Below, in pieces: positions 17,577 through 24,997 of a stretch of DNA of 28,721 nucleotides. The notes beneath the pieces are model-generated. The model saw nothing but the letters and a program-made list of their open reading frames with translations, was not told the origin of the DNA and searched no databases. Source of the stretch: Candidatus Zixiibacteriota bacterium (lineage in GTDB: Bacteria > Zixibacteria > MSB-5A5 > SM1-73); NCBI GenBank assembly GCA_029933635.1, contig JAOZNS010000005.1, positions 1-28,721 of the forward strand, written 5' to 3'. Numbering within the stretch: the stretch's first letter is position 1; each line of letters begins with the position of its first letter. Both the position numbers and the translations under genes were made by a program.

Positions 17577-20138
17577 ATGATAAGAGCTTTAATTTTGATA
17601 ACCATAATCCTGATTATAGCCCTGTTTCCGTCTGAATCGTGGGAAGGAATGAATTTCAGTTTGGATCAGCCTTTTCCAGGCTTTTCCAGCAATGATGTGG
17701 GAGATATTCTCTATATGGATCTTCCCGGAGGAGGACGGATCATCTGGGTGGGAACTGCCAAAGGGATCTCCAAGACTACCGACGGAGGTGCAACCTGGTA
17801 TTTCTATGATCAACGAAGCGGTTTGAACCAGGACATAATCTCTGCTATGGCTATCACCTCTAACACTTTGTGGGTGGCAACATCTTACAATAAATTGGTT
17901 GAAGGATCACTGTGGCCTTATGGAAAAGGTTTTAACAGAACAGATGACTTTGGTGATAGCTGGGATTCGTTCGTTCCACAACAGGTGGATTTTGCAGGGA
18001 TGGTGGTCTACGACATTGCTATAGATGATTCGGTGATTTGGGCGGCTGCCTGGTATGGTGGGTTGATACGTTCACAGGATGGGGGTCAAACCTGGGAGAA
18101 CGTATTTGTGGATTCATTTGCCCAAAGGGACTTCGAGGAGGGACGTTTCCAAAACTTAAACAACCGCTTCTTTGCAGTGGTGGTGGACACGCTTTGTCCA
18201 GTAAGAAAGAAGTTAAAGAATTCGATTAACGATATTCATTACGATGGAAAGCTACTCTGGGTGGCGACCCAGAATGGTTTACAGGGCAGTATGGATTTGG
18301 GAAAGAGCTGGTTTCCCAAAGATACCTCTGCCGGACTTAACTCCAATGGTGTCCTTTGCCTGGCGGGAGATACTACTTTTTTCTGGGCGGGACTTTATCA
18401 ATATGAAGAGATTTATCCTCTGCCCCTTTTTCCTTCCCTGACAGGAGCAGATTTTAACTATACCACCGATTATGGCCTCACCTGGATCTCTTCTTCTCCC
18501 GATCAAGGACAGGCAAGTTCCTCAGGAAAATTTGCCTTTGATATAGCAATAGTTGATACGGTGGTATGGGTTGCCTGTGGAAAAGGAGGGTTGATTCGGA
18601 GCTTCGATCGGGGAGAGAGTTGGGAAAACGTATTTGTTGATACCTCGGCGGAAAGAAGATTCAAAGAGGATCAGCTTCAGGACAAAGATATTTTCACCAG
18701 CTTAGCAGTGGATACATTCGCTTTGGATACGACCATTATCTGGGCAGGGACCAGAAACGGAATATATAAATTTATCTACACCACAAGCGACTCCGCGGAT
18801 ACCGTTATTCATCATCTTTATTTTGGGATGGCAGGGGGATCAGGCTCTGGTCTGATCGAATGGCCCTTCGTGAGTCTTTCCATTGGAATTCAAAGATATG
18901 ATAACCAGGATATTATTTGGGCTGGAGGATACTGGAACCGGGGCTTTTATCCTCCCGGTGAACTTATTCATCCCATAACCTATAAAAGCACGGATGGTGG
19001 AGAAACTTGGAATACTTATTTGAATGGAGTTCAGGTTCGTGATTTCGCTTTCTTGGATTCCACTATATGGGTGGCCACTCATCAGGGTCTAAAAAGATCA
19101 AAGGACGGAGGCGAAAACTGGGATACCTTTGAGATCGTCGATTCCACATCCGGTCAATTGATAATTCCATCACAATTTACTTCCGTTTGCGTGGTGCCGG
19201 ACACTTCGGATACCATAATCCTCGTGGGATCGGTGGATGGTTTAGCCAGATCAAAAGATGACGGGATAACCTGGGAGGTGGCTAAATTCGCCTGCTCCTT
19301 CAGGAAAGCCGTCTGGGCGGGAAGCGCTGCAGGAATCTATAAATTTATATATAATTATCGGGATGTTTTTGACACGGTGCTCAACTATAATTCCTATTGG
19401 AACAATATAACCGGGGACTGGGTGGTGGCTTTAGCCGTCCAACAGCATGAAGGGAAAAAGATCATCTGGGCGGGAACAAAGCCCACCTTTTTCGGGCAGG
19501 ATGGTGCCAGCTACAGCACAGATGATGGGGATAGCTGGGAGGTGACCCTGGTTGGTGATCAGGTCTGGAATTTTGCCTTTGACGACTCGGTGATCTGGAC
19601 AGCAACCAGCTCCGGACTGAAGAGATCCAAAGATTGGGGAGAAAATTGGGAAGTCTTCAATTTCATGGAGGATAAGGATGAGATCAGCAAAAAGAGGATC
19701 TCCAGCACTGAATTCACCTCCGTAGCCATAATTGATGAAGAGGTGTGGGCCGGGAATGTGGATGGGTTGGTCAAAAGTGAGGATGATGGAAATTCCTGGG
19801 ATGTGGTTCGGACAGCCGTGCATATCGGGACAGAAGGATCAGAGACGGCTTACGCATATCCCTCGCCTTTCTCTCCAGTCTTGGAAAGTGGGCAGGTGAT
19901 AAGGATTCATCACCTCCCTCGAAAAACTGGGCCGGTTACCATCAAGATCTATGATTTCGCCATGAATCTGGTCAAAACTGTGGTGGATGGTGAGGAGAGG
20001 CTTGGAGGGGTGGAGTATGACGAACCCTGGGATGGGAAAAATGAAAAAGGTGATCTGGTTGCCAACGGGGTTTACTTCTTTAAGGTGGAGGCCCCTGGAG
20101 GTCAGACCGAATGGGGAAAGTTGGTCATCTTAAAGTGA
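17577..20138 (+). CDS. Secreted Asp-box (BNR/sortilin-like) repeat protein with C-terminal FlgD-like sorting domain
   Basis: The gene encodes 853 residues from an ATG preceded by AGGAGA. Residues 1-~20 are a signal peptide. About eleven Asp-box motifs (S/T-x-D-x-G-x-x-W) are spread along the chain, for example TTDGGATW at 67-74, SQDGGQTW, SFDRGESW, SKDGGENW and SKDWGENW. They mark blades of beta-propellers of the sialidase/VPS10/YCF48 type. Larger modules repeat: matching segments begin near residues 155, 331, 498 and 674. The last 94 residues (760-853, from AYPSPFSPV) form a FlgD-like Ig domain (IKIYDFAMNLVKTV, DGKNEKGDLVANGVYFFKVE) like type IX secretion tails. No sialidase arginine triad is evident, so an adhesive or scaffold role is more likely than hydrolysis. 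A PorV-like gene follows. Confidence 0.88.
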   Translation: MIRALILITIILIIALFPSESWEGMNFSLDQPFPGFSSNDVGDILYMDLPGGGRIIWVGTAKGISKTTDGGATWYFYDQRSGLNQDIISAMAITSNTLWVATSYNKLVEGSLWPYGKGFNRTDDFGDSWDSFVPQQVDFAGMVVYDIAIDDSVIWAAAWYGGLIRSQDGGQTWENVFVDSFAQRDFEEGRFQNLNNRFFAVVVDTLCPVRKKLKNSINDIHYDGKLLWVATQNGLQGSMDLGKSWFPKDTSAGLNSNGVLCLAGDTTFFWAGLYQYEEIYPLPLFPSLTGADFNYTTDYGLTWISSSPDQGQASSSGKFAFDIAIVDTVVWVACGKGGLIRSFDRGESWENVFVDTSAERRFKEDQLQDKDIFTSLAVDTFALDTTIIWAGTRNGIYKFIYTTSDSADTVIHHLYFGMAGGSGSGLIEWPFVSLSIGIQRYDNQDIIWAGGYWNRGFYPPGELIHPITYKSTDGGETWNTYLNGVQVRDFAFLDSTIWVATHQGLKRSKDGGENWDTFEIVDSTSGQLIIPSQFTSVCVVPDTSDTIILVGSVDGLARSKDDGITWEVAKFACSFRKAVWAGSAAGIYKFIYNYRDVFDTVLNYNSYWNNITGDWVVALAVQQHEGKKIIWAGTKPTFFGQDGASYSTDDGDSWEVTLVGDQVWNFAFDDSVIWTATSSGLKRSKDWGENWEVFNFMEDKDEISKKRISSTEFTSVAIIDEEVWAGNVDGLVKSEDDGNSWDVVRTAVHIGTEGSETAYAYPSPFSPVLESGQVIRIHHLPRKTGPVTIKIYDFAMNLVKTVVDGEERLGGVEYDEPWDGKNEKGDLVANGVYFFKVEAPGGQTEWGKLVILK

Positions 20139-20175
20139 GCTCACCAGATGGGTCTGTCAAGGGACTGCAAAGAGA

Positions 20176-20287
20176 GCTCTGAAAAAGTCGTTTTTGCGGG
20201 GCTGGGAGCCCCGCTTACGGTAGCAAAAATGTTAATTTTCGTAGCCCGGGCACCCATGCCCGACCACTCTGTTCCACTTTTTCAGAG
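20176..20287. mobile_element. 112-base MITE-like element with perfect 12-base terminal inverted repeats
   Basis: CTCTGAAAAAGT (20176-20187) and ACTTTTTCAGAG (20276-20287) are exact reverse complements at the ends. Inside are two further hairpins: GCGGGGCT/AGCCCCGC with a three-base loop (20195-20213) and CGGGC/GCCCG (20247-20262). No coding capacity is present. A diverged copy lies at 8370-8495 and a possible relic at 1711-1735. I see no clear target duplication. It sits in the 317-base gap between the Asp-box gene and the second PorV-like gene; the rest of that gap shows nothing. It may be a non-autonomous transposon or a structured intergenic repeat that also ends transcription. Confidence 0.6.
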
Positions 20288-20455
20288 ACCTTGCAAAAAT
20301 CCTTTATCTTGTTCCTTCGACTTTGCATAACGCAGGTGTGAGAATCTAAGAAAATCGATATCTTTCAAATTTTAGATTCTTCGGATAAGTCCACATAATG
20401 ATATTTTTCAACCCCTTCAGATCTTGTGAACGAATTGGATACAAGGAGAACAAAG

Positions 20456-21400
20456 ATGTGTAAGAAATGTATTCTAAGAATATTTCTGATCTTGATTTTA
20501 TCTTGCTCAACAGTTTTTGGAGAGACCGGTGAGGGAGGGTATCCAGATGCCTTCCTTCAACTGAATTTTTCTGCAAGGCCGGCAGCGATGGGAGGAGCAT
20601 TTGTCGCGGTGGCAGATGATGCCTCAGGAGGGCTCTTCAATCCCGCCGGGCTGGTTCAGATAACCAAACGAACCCTGGGAGCGTCTTACAGAAAGATGAC
20701 CCTGGATCGAAGGTTAAGTTATTTTGTTTACAACCAGCCGGTTCGACACGAGGCTACCATCGCCTTAGCCTGGCTCAATGCCGGGGTGAAAAACGTTGTG
20801 GGAAGAGATGGGGATGGGGAGATAACCGAGAAGATCACCGATTCGCAGAATGCCATTCAGTTATTTTTAGGACGCAGGGTCATAGACCAGTTATCCGTTG
20901 GTTTGTCAATGGAGTATATCCAGCATAATCTGGCTAATATCAACTCCTATGGAATTGGCTTCGGTATATCTGCTCTGGGAGTGCCCATACCTAAGTTACG
21001 ATTGGGAGCGTCAGCGGAAAATCTCGGAATGAAATACTCCTGGACCTCAGGAAAATATTGGAAGCGCCATGATCCTGATCTTCTGGGGTCTTCGGTCACC
21101 GAAAAATTCCCGTTTACCCTGAGGTTTGGAACCTCCTATCTATTTTGGGACGAGAAGATCCTTCTTTCAACCGAGATCGACAAGAACGAAAAACAGAGGA
21201 TAAAGTTTCATCTGGGCATAGAAGGATGGGTGGTGGAAAATGTGGCGGGAAGAATAGGATACAACGCCGGCACGTTAACATTTGGCCTGGGATTAAGACA
21301 GAGAATTCAGACCGCTGTTTTATGTTTTGACTATGCCTTCCTCAACAGTCGAGTGGACGATGATGCGGATCATTTGATTTCCCTGCAGTTTGAATTTTAA
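20456..21400 (+). CDS. PorV/PorQ-family outer-membrane beta-barrel protein (copy 2)
   Basis: The gene encodes 314 residues. The ATG at 20456 is chosen because AAGGAGAA lies just before it; an in-frame GTG at 20426 has no such site and adds ten charged residues before the signal peptide. Residues 1-~22 are the signal peptide (ending STVFG). The family signature follows: AFLQLNFSARPAAMGGAFVAV and GLFNPAGLVQ. Amphipathic strands fill the rest, and the chain ends in LISLQFEF. It is 317 bases downstream of the Asp-box protein with the sorting-like tail, the same gene order as at 12029/14952. A single transcript across the palindromic element at 20176 is possible but not shown. Confidence 0.86.
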   Translation: MCKKCILRIFLILILSCSTVFGETGEGGYPDAFLQLNFSARPAAMGGAFVAVADDASGGLFNPAGLVQITKRTLGASYRKMTLDRRLSYFVYNQPVRHEATIALAWLNAGVKNVVGRDGDGEITEKITDSQNAIQLFLGRRVIDQLSVGLSMEYIQHNLANINSYGIGFGISALGVPIPKLRLGASAENLGMKYSWTSGKYWKRHDPDLLGSSVTEKFPFTLRFGTSYLFWDEKILLSTEIDKNEKQRIKFHLGIEGWVVENVAGRIGYNAGTLTFGLGLRQRIQTAVLCFDYAFLNSRVDDDADHLISLQFEF

Positions 21401-21680
21401 GACTGAAAGAGCTGCGAGGGTAAGTCTGGGTAATCGTCCCATTTATCGGGCAGGCAAATGTGCGTTAGATAAACCAAACCACTATCTTCAATTGAAGGTT
21501 CAGTCTGAAATTAATGTATTAACTGAACAATACCTATAATTTGGACAAACAAAAAGCGACCCGCCAGAGGTAGGTGAATTACCATTTATTAATCAAACAC
21601 CCGGGAAGAAAAAGGAATAGCAATTTTCAGGGGGCTTAAAAGAAGAACAAGCAAAGTTACGCGAAGGTAGAAATTTACCT

Positions 21681-22520
21681 ATGATTTTAAGAAGACTTAG
21701 CGAAAGCGTTTACTGTATCTTAGGAGGGGAAAAGGAGGCTAATACCGGCTTTGTGGTCGGCAAGAATGGCGTTTTGGTTATCGATACGACCTTTTCCCCT
21801 TACCAGGCTACGTTGGTGTTAAAAGTGATAAGGTCAGTTACCCAGAAGCCGATCAAATATGTATTTAATACCCATTATCATTCGGATCACACCTTTGGGA
21901 ATCAGGTCTTCTCCGCCAAGGTGGTGGCTTGCCGACAATGCAAGCAGATCATGAGCAATCTGTTGGAGAAGGAATGGAGCAAAGAATCTATCCAGAAATT
22001 CTCAGAGGAAAACCCGGAGTGGAAGGAAAAATTAGCCAATCTGAAGATAACCCTTCCAGATATTACATTCGATGAACAATATGAGATAGACCTGGGCAAT
22101 CTGAAGGTAAATTTGAGACATGTGGGTGGTCATACCATGGATTCCTCCGTGGCTTACCTTCCTTCCTCCAGAGTTTTGTTCGCCGGCGATCTGGTCTTTC
22201 AGGGGCGATATCCGTATACTAAGGATGGCGACGTTTCAAGATGGCTTTCTGCCTTGAAAACTTTACAACAAATGGATTTCAAAATTCTTATCCCCGGGCA
22301 TGGATTTTTATGTGACAGGCAGGAACTTGATCATCTTATTGGGTATTTTGAGAACCTTTTAGAAAACTGCAAAAGGTTCATCCAGGAAAATCTCCCCTTG
22401 ACCGAGATCTTAAAAAGAAATGAATTTTTTAGATTTGCCCGTCGAAACGTGAACCGACATCAAGAGAATATAAGGAAAGTTTACTTCCAACTGACTCAAG
22501 GAGAAAAAGTTGAAAATTAA
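21681..22520 (+). CDS. Metallo-beta-lactamase-fold hydrolase
   Basis: The gene encodes 279 residues. All metal ligands of a two-metal MBL-fold hydrolase are present: THYHSDH (H65, H67, D69, H70), H151 in VGGHTMDS, D170 in LFAGDLVF and H207 in IPGHGF. The family covers thioesterases, lactonases, beta-lactamases and others. Here the helical C-terminal tail (~215-279) is of the kind seen in stand-alone hydrolases, and the substrate is unknown. No signal peptide is visible, so it is probably cytoplasmic. The ribosome site is weak (GAAGG, 13 bases upstream) and is partly covered by a small AGGTA/TACCT hairpin next to the ATG. The last 11 bases overlap the start of the third PorV-like gene. The 280-base gap before it (21401-21680) shows no feature. 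Confidence 0.9.
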   Translation: MILRRLSESVYCILGGEKEANTGFVVGKNGVLVIDTTFSPYQATLVLKVIRSVTQKPIKYVFNTHYHSDHTFGNQVFSAKVVACRQCKQIMSNLLEKEWSKESIQKFSEENPEWKEKLANLKITLPDITFDEQYEIDLGNLKVNLRHVGGHTMDSSVAYLPSSRVLFAGDLVFQGRYPYTKDGDVSRWLSALKTLQQMDFKILIPGHGFLCDRQELDHLIGYFENLLENCKRFIQENLPLTEILKRNEFFRFARRNVNRHQENIRKVYFQLTQGEKVEN

Positions 22521-23460
22521 AACCTTTCTGTTCATATTCATTCCATTTTTTCTTTGTGCTTTTTTGTTTTCCAAAGCAAATTCCAAAAATGACCAGAGCG
22601 GAACCTCCGGTTTAAGCTTTTTGAAACTGGGTGGGGGTGCAAGGTCTGTGGGTATGGGAGAGGCTTACTGTGCCCAATCCCGGGAGGTAGCCTCGCCTTT
22701 CTGGAATCCGGCGGCAATTGCTGGCGGTAAGGAAACACGGATCAGTTTAACTCATCTTCAATGGTTTCAGGACATTACCGCCGAATATCTCTCCTTTGTC
22801 ACCGGTGCGGGAGAAAATACCTTCGGGCTAAGCCTTTCGCTGGGTAAGGTGGCGGATATTCAAAAAAGGGGCGAGGTTCCCACTGCTGAACCGCTTGCGC
22901 TTTTTGAGGCCCATGATGTGGTCTTCTCATTTTCCTATGCCCGGGATTTGACCAAAATATGTGCCATCGGAGTTTCCATAAAATGGATCTACGAAAGGAT
23001 AGACATCGCCTCTGCCAGCGGCTTGGGACTTGATTTCGGAGGAATTTTTTCTCCCTTCGCCCGGAAACGAGATTCCACCATGCAAGGACTTAGGTTGGGT
23101 GCGGCTGTTTTAAATCTTGGAGCTAAAATGAAATTTGAGGAAAAAAGCTTTAATCTGCCAACCTTGGTCAAAGCGGGCTTAAGCTACACCATGGAAAGAA
23201 AGCGATTAAAAAGTGAGTTTACCTTAGGTCTGGATGTGGTCAAGCCTCGAGATGATGAGGTGAAACTGCATCTGGGCGGGGAAGTCGCCCTACAGAAGAT
23301 GTTAAAATTACGATTGGGTTATCAACTGGGTTATGAGGAAAAGGACCTCTCATTTGGCTTGGGCATAAGATACCGCAACTGCTCCTTAGACTATGCATTT
23401 CTTCCCTACGGATCAGGTTTTGATGATCTGCACTGCATCTCTTTAAATGTTGCATTTTGA
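22510..23460 (+). CDS. PorV/PorQ-family outer-membrane beta-barrel protein (copy 3)
   Basis: The gene encodes 316 residues from a TTG start with AAGGAG upstream, overlapping the preceding hydrolase gene by 11 bases. Residues 1-~25 are a signal peptide with a strongly aromatic core (FLFIFIPFFLCAFLF). The signature LSFLKLGGGARSVGMGEAYCA and then PFWNPAAIAG fits the family, with an alanine where G is usual in the NPAG block. Barrel-type strands continue to the end (CISLNVAF). The coupling to a cytoplasmic hydrolase rather than to a sorting-tail protein distinguishes it from copies 1 and 2. About 165 bases of unassigned sequence follow before the dehydrogenase gene. Confidence 0.86.
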   Translation: MKIKTFLFIFIPFFLCAFLFSKANSKNDQSGTSGLSFLKLGGGARSVGMGEAYCAQSREVASPFWNPAAIAGGKETRISLTHLQWFQDITAEYLSFVTGAGENTFGLSLSLGKVADIQKRGEVPTAEPLALFEAHDVVFSFSYARDLTKICAIGVSIKWIYERIDIASASGLGLDFGGIFSPFARKRDSTMQGLRLGAAVLNLGAKMKFEEKSFNLPTLVKAGLSYTMERKRLKSEFTLGLDVVKPRDDEVKLHLGGEVALQKMLKLRLGYQLGYEEKDLSFGLGIRYRNCSLDYAFLPYGSGFDDLHCISLNVAF

Positions 23461-23625
23461 GGTTATTTTTTGAAAGTTCAAAAAAGGCGCGGACAGAGCT
23501 GAGAGCCTTCTGCCCCATTAAGCAAGTGAGGGTTCCAAGCAAAAAAGTCAGAGGGTTGTCTATCCCTCAGGATAAATTCTTTAACCTTCCATTTTGCTTA
23601 GGCTCAGACAAGGAGGAGATTTCTT

Positions 23626-24744
23626 ATGGCAAAATACAAAATCGCCTGGCTTCCGGGAGACGGAATCGGAGAGGACGTTTTGGGTGCCGCCAAAATAGTT
23701 CTGGACAAAATTAAGTTGGACGCAGAATATATACCCGGGGATATTGGCTGGAAGTTCTGGTGCAGTGAAGGGAATGCCTTGCCGGATCGAACCATCCAGC
23801 TTCTGAAGAACACGGACTGCTGTCTCTTTGGAGCCATCACCTCCAAACCCAAAGAGGAAGCAGAAGCCGAGCTTGATCCTGCTCTCAAAGGGAAAGGGTA
23901 TGTCTACTTCAGTCCCATCGTTAAACTTCGCCAGCTTTTTAATCTCCGAACCAACCTCAGACCCTGCAAAGCCTATCCAGGAAATCCTCTAAATTATCGA
24001 GACAATATAGATATTGTGGTCTTCAGGGAGAACACCGAAGATCTTTACGCAGGGGTGGAATTCCATCCCTTGCCCTCACAAGTTATGGAGGTGCTTTGCA
24101 AAAATCATGAACGGATGAGGAAGTTTCAAAATACCCCCCTTGAGGATATCGCAGTCAGTCTGAGGGTCAACACCCGCAGGGCTTGTCAGAACATCGTCCG
24201 GGATGCCTTTGAATATGCCAGAAAACATAAGAGAAGGTCTGTCACCGTGGTGGAGAAGCCTAACGTGATAAGGGAAACCTCGGGCTTGATGATTCGCGAG
24301 GCAAGGAAGATTGCCCAGGAATATCCAGAGATCCCACTATGGGAGACCAATATCGATGCCATGTGCATGTGGCTGATCAAAAATCCTGAGGACTACGATG
24401 TGCTGGTTACCTCCAACATGTTCGGTGACATAATATCCGATCTTTCCGCTCAACTGGTGGGAGGATTGGGCTTTGCCTGTTCCGGAAACATCGGGGACGA
24501 TTATGCCATCTTCGAGCCCACCCACGGCTCTGCTCCCAAGTATGCCGGGAAAAACAAGGTCAATCCCATGGCAACCATTTTGAGTGTGAAATTGATGTTA
24601 GACTGGTTGGGAGAAACCGCGAAGGCTTTACGTCTTGAGTCCGCCATCGCCGAGGTGATCAAAGAGGGAAAGGTCCGAACTTACGATATGGGAGGAAATT
24701 CAACTACCACCGAGGTGGCAGAGGAGGTGGCCAGAAAGCTATAA
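23626..24744 (+). CDS. Isocitrate/isopropylmalate dehydrogenase family enzyme, probably isocitrate dehydrogenase
   Basis: The product is 372 residues, preceded by AAGGAGGAG. These enzymes oxidatively decarboxylate 2-hydroxyacids such as isocitrate, using metal and NAD or NADP. Landmarks: LPGDGIGEDV at the N-terminus, the substrate loop SPIVKLRQ with NLRP after it, FRENTEDLYAGVEF (isocitrate dehydrogenases have RENTE or RENSE here, isopropylmalate dehydrogenases RELTGG), and the metal site in TSNMFGDIISDLSAQLVGG. The cofactor motif HGSAPKYAGKNKVNP has Lys-Tyr where NAD enzymes usually have Asp-Ile, so NADP use is suggested. However, the C-terminal YDMGGNSTTTE lacks the arginine that helps bind the NADP phosphate in E. 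coli Icd. Isocitrate is the likeliest substrate; homoisocitrate and isopropylmalate are not excluded. It is transcribed apart from the citryl-CoA lyase gene. Confidence 0.85.
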   Translation: MAKYKIAWLPGDGIGEDVLGAAKIVLDKIKLDAEYIPGDIGWKFWCSEGNALPDRTIQLLKNTDCCLFGAITSKPKEEAEAELDPALKGKGYVYFSPIVKLRQLFNLRTNLRPCKAYPGNPLNYRDNIDIVVFRENTEDLYAGVEFHPLPSQVMEVLCKNHERMRKFQNTPLEDIAVSLRVNTRRACQNIVRDAFEYARKHKRRSVTVVEKPNVIRETSGLMIREARKIAQEYPEIPLWETNIDAMCMWLIKNPEDYDVLVTSNMFGDIISDLSAQLVGGLGFACSGNIGDDYAIFEPTHGSAPKYAGKNKVNPMATILSVKLMLDWLGETAKALRLESAIAEVIKEGKVRTYDMGGNSTTTEVAEEVARKL

Positions 24745-24901
24745 AGGGAACATTCCAACTTCTTGGCTCATAACTGGTCGTTAAAATTGCAGAAAAGGGG
24801 GTTATACTTTTCTTAAGAAACTCTTTTGAGCTTTATCTTTTTAGAGTTCACTGACCCAAATTAAACCTTCCAATCACGCAAATAGCTTTTGTTGCGGGGG
24901 T

Positions 24902-24941
24902 GCCCTCACCCTCCAACTTTTGTAGTTGGGGGTAGGGTACC
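24902..24941. repeat. Imperfect hairpin in the convergent gap after the dehydrogenase gene
   Basis: CCAACT (24913-24918) pairs exactly with AGTTGG (24924-24929) across a 5-base loop, and the pairing extends imperfectly into flanking C-rich and G-rich arms. A second short inverted repeat, AACTCT/AGAGTT, lies around 24820-24850. The gap is bounded by two genes that converge, so these may serve as terminators, though neither has a clear T-run. Confidence 0.45.
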
Positions 24942-24997
24942 TGAACCACCCGGGTCGAGAGAGAAAATCGATTAGGAGGGATGCCACGTAGCCGTTT

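Noticed and set aside
17577..20138. Calling the Asp-box protein a sialidase
   Set aside because: Asp boxes are structural; I see no RIP motif, arginine triad or Tyr/Glu nucleophile pattern.
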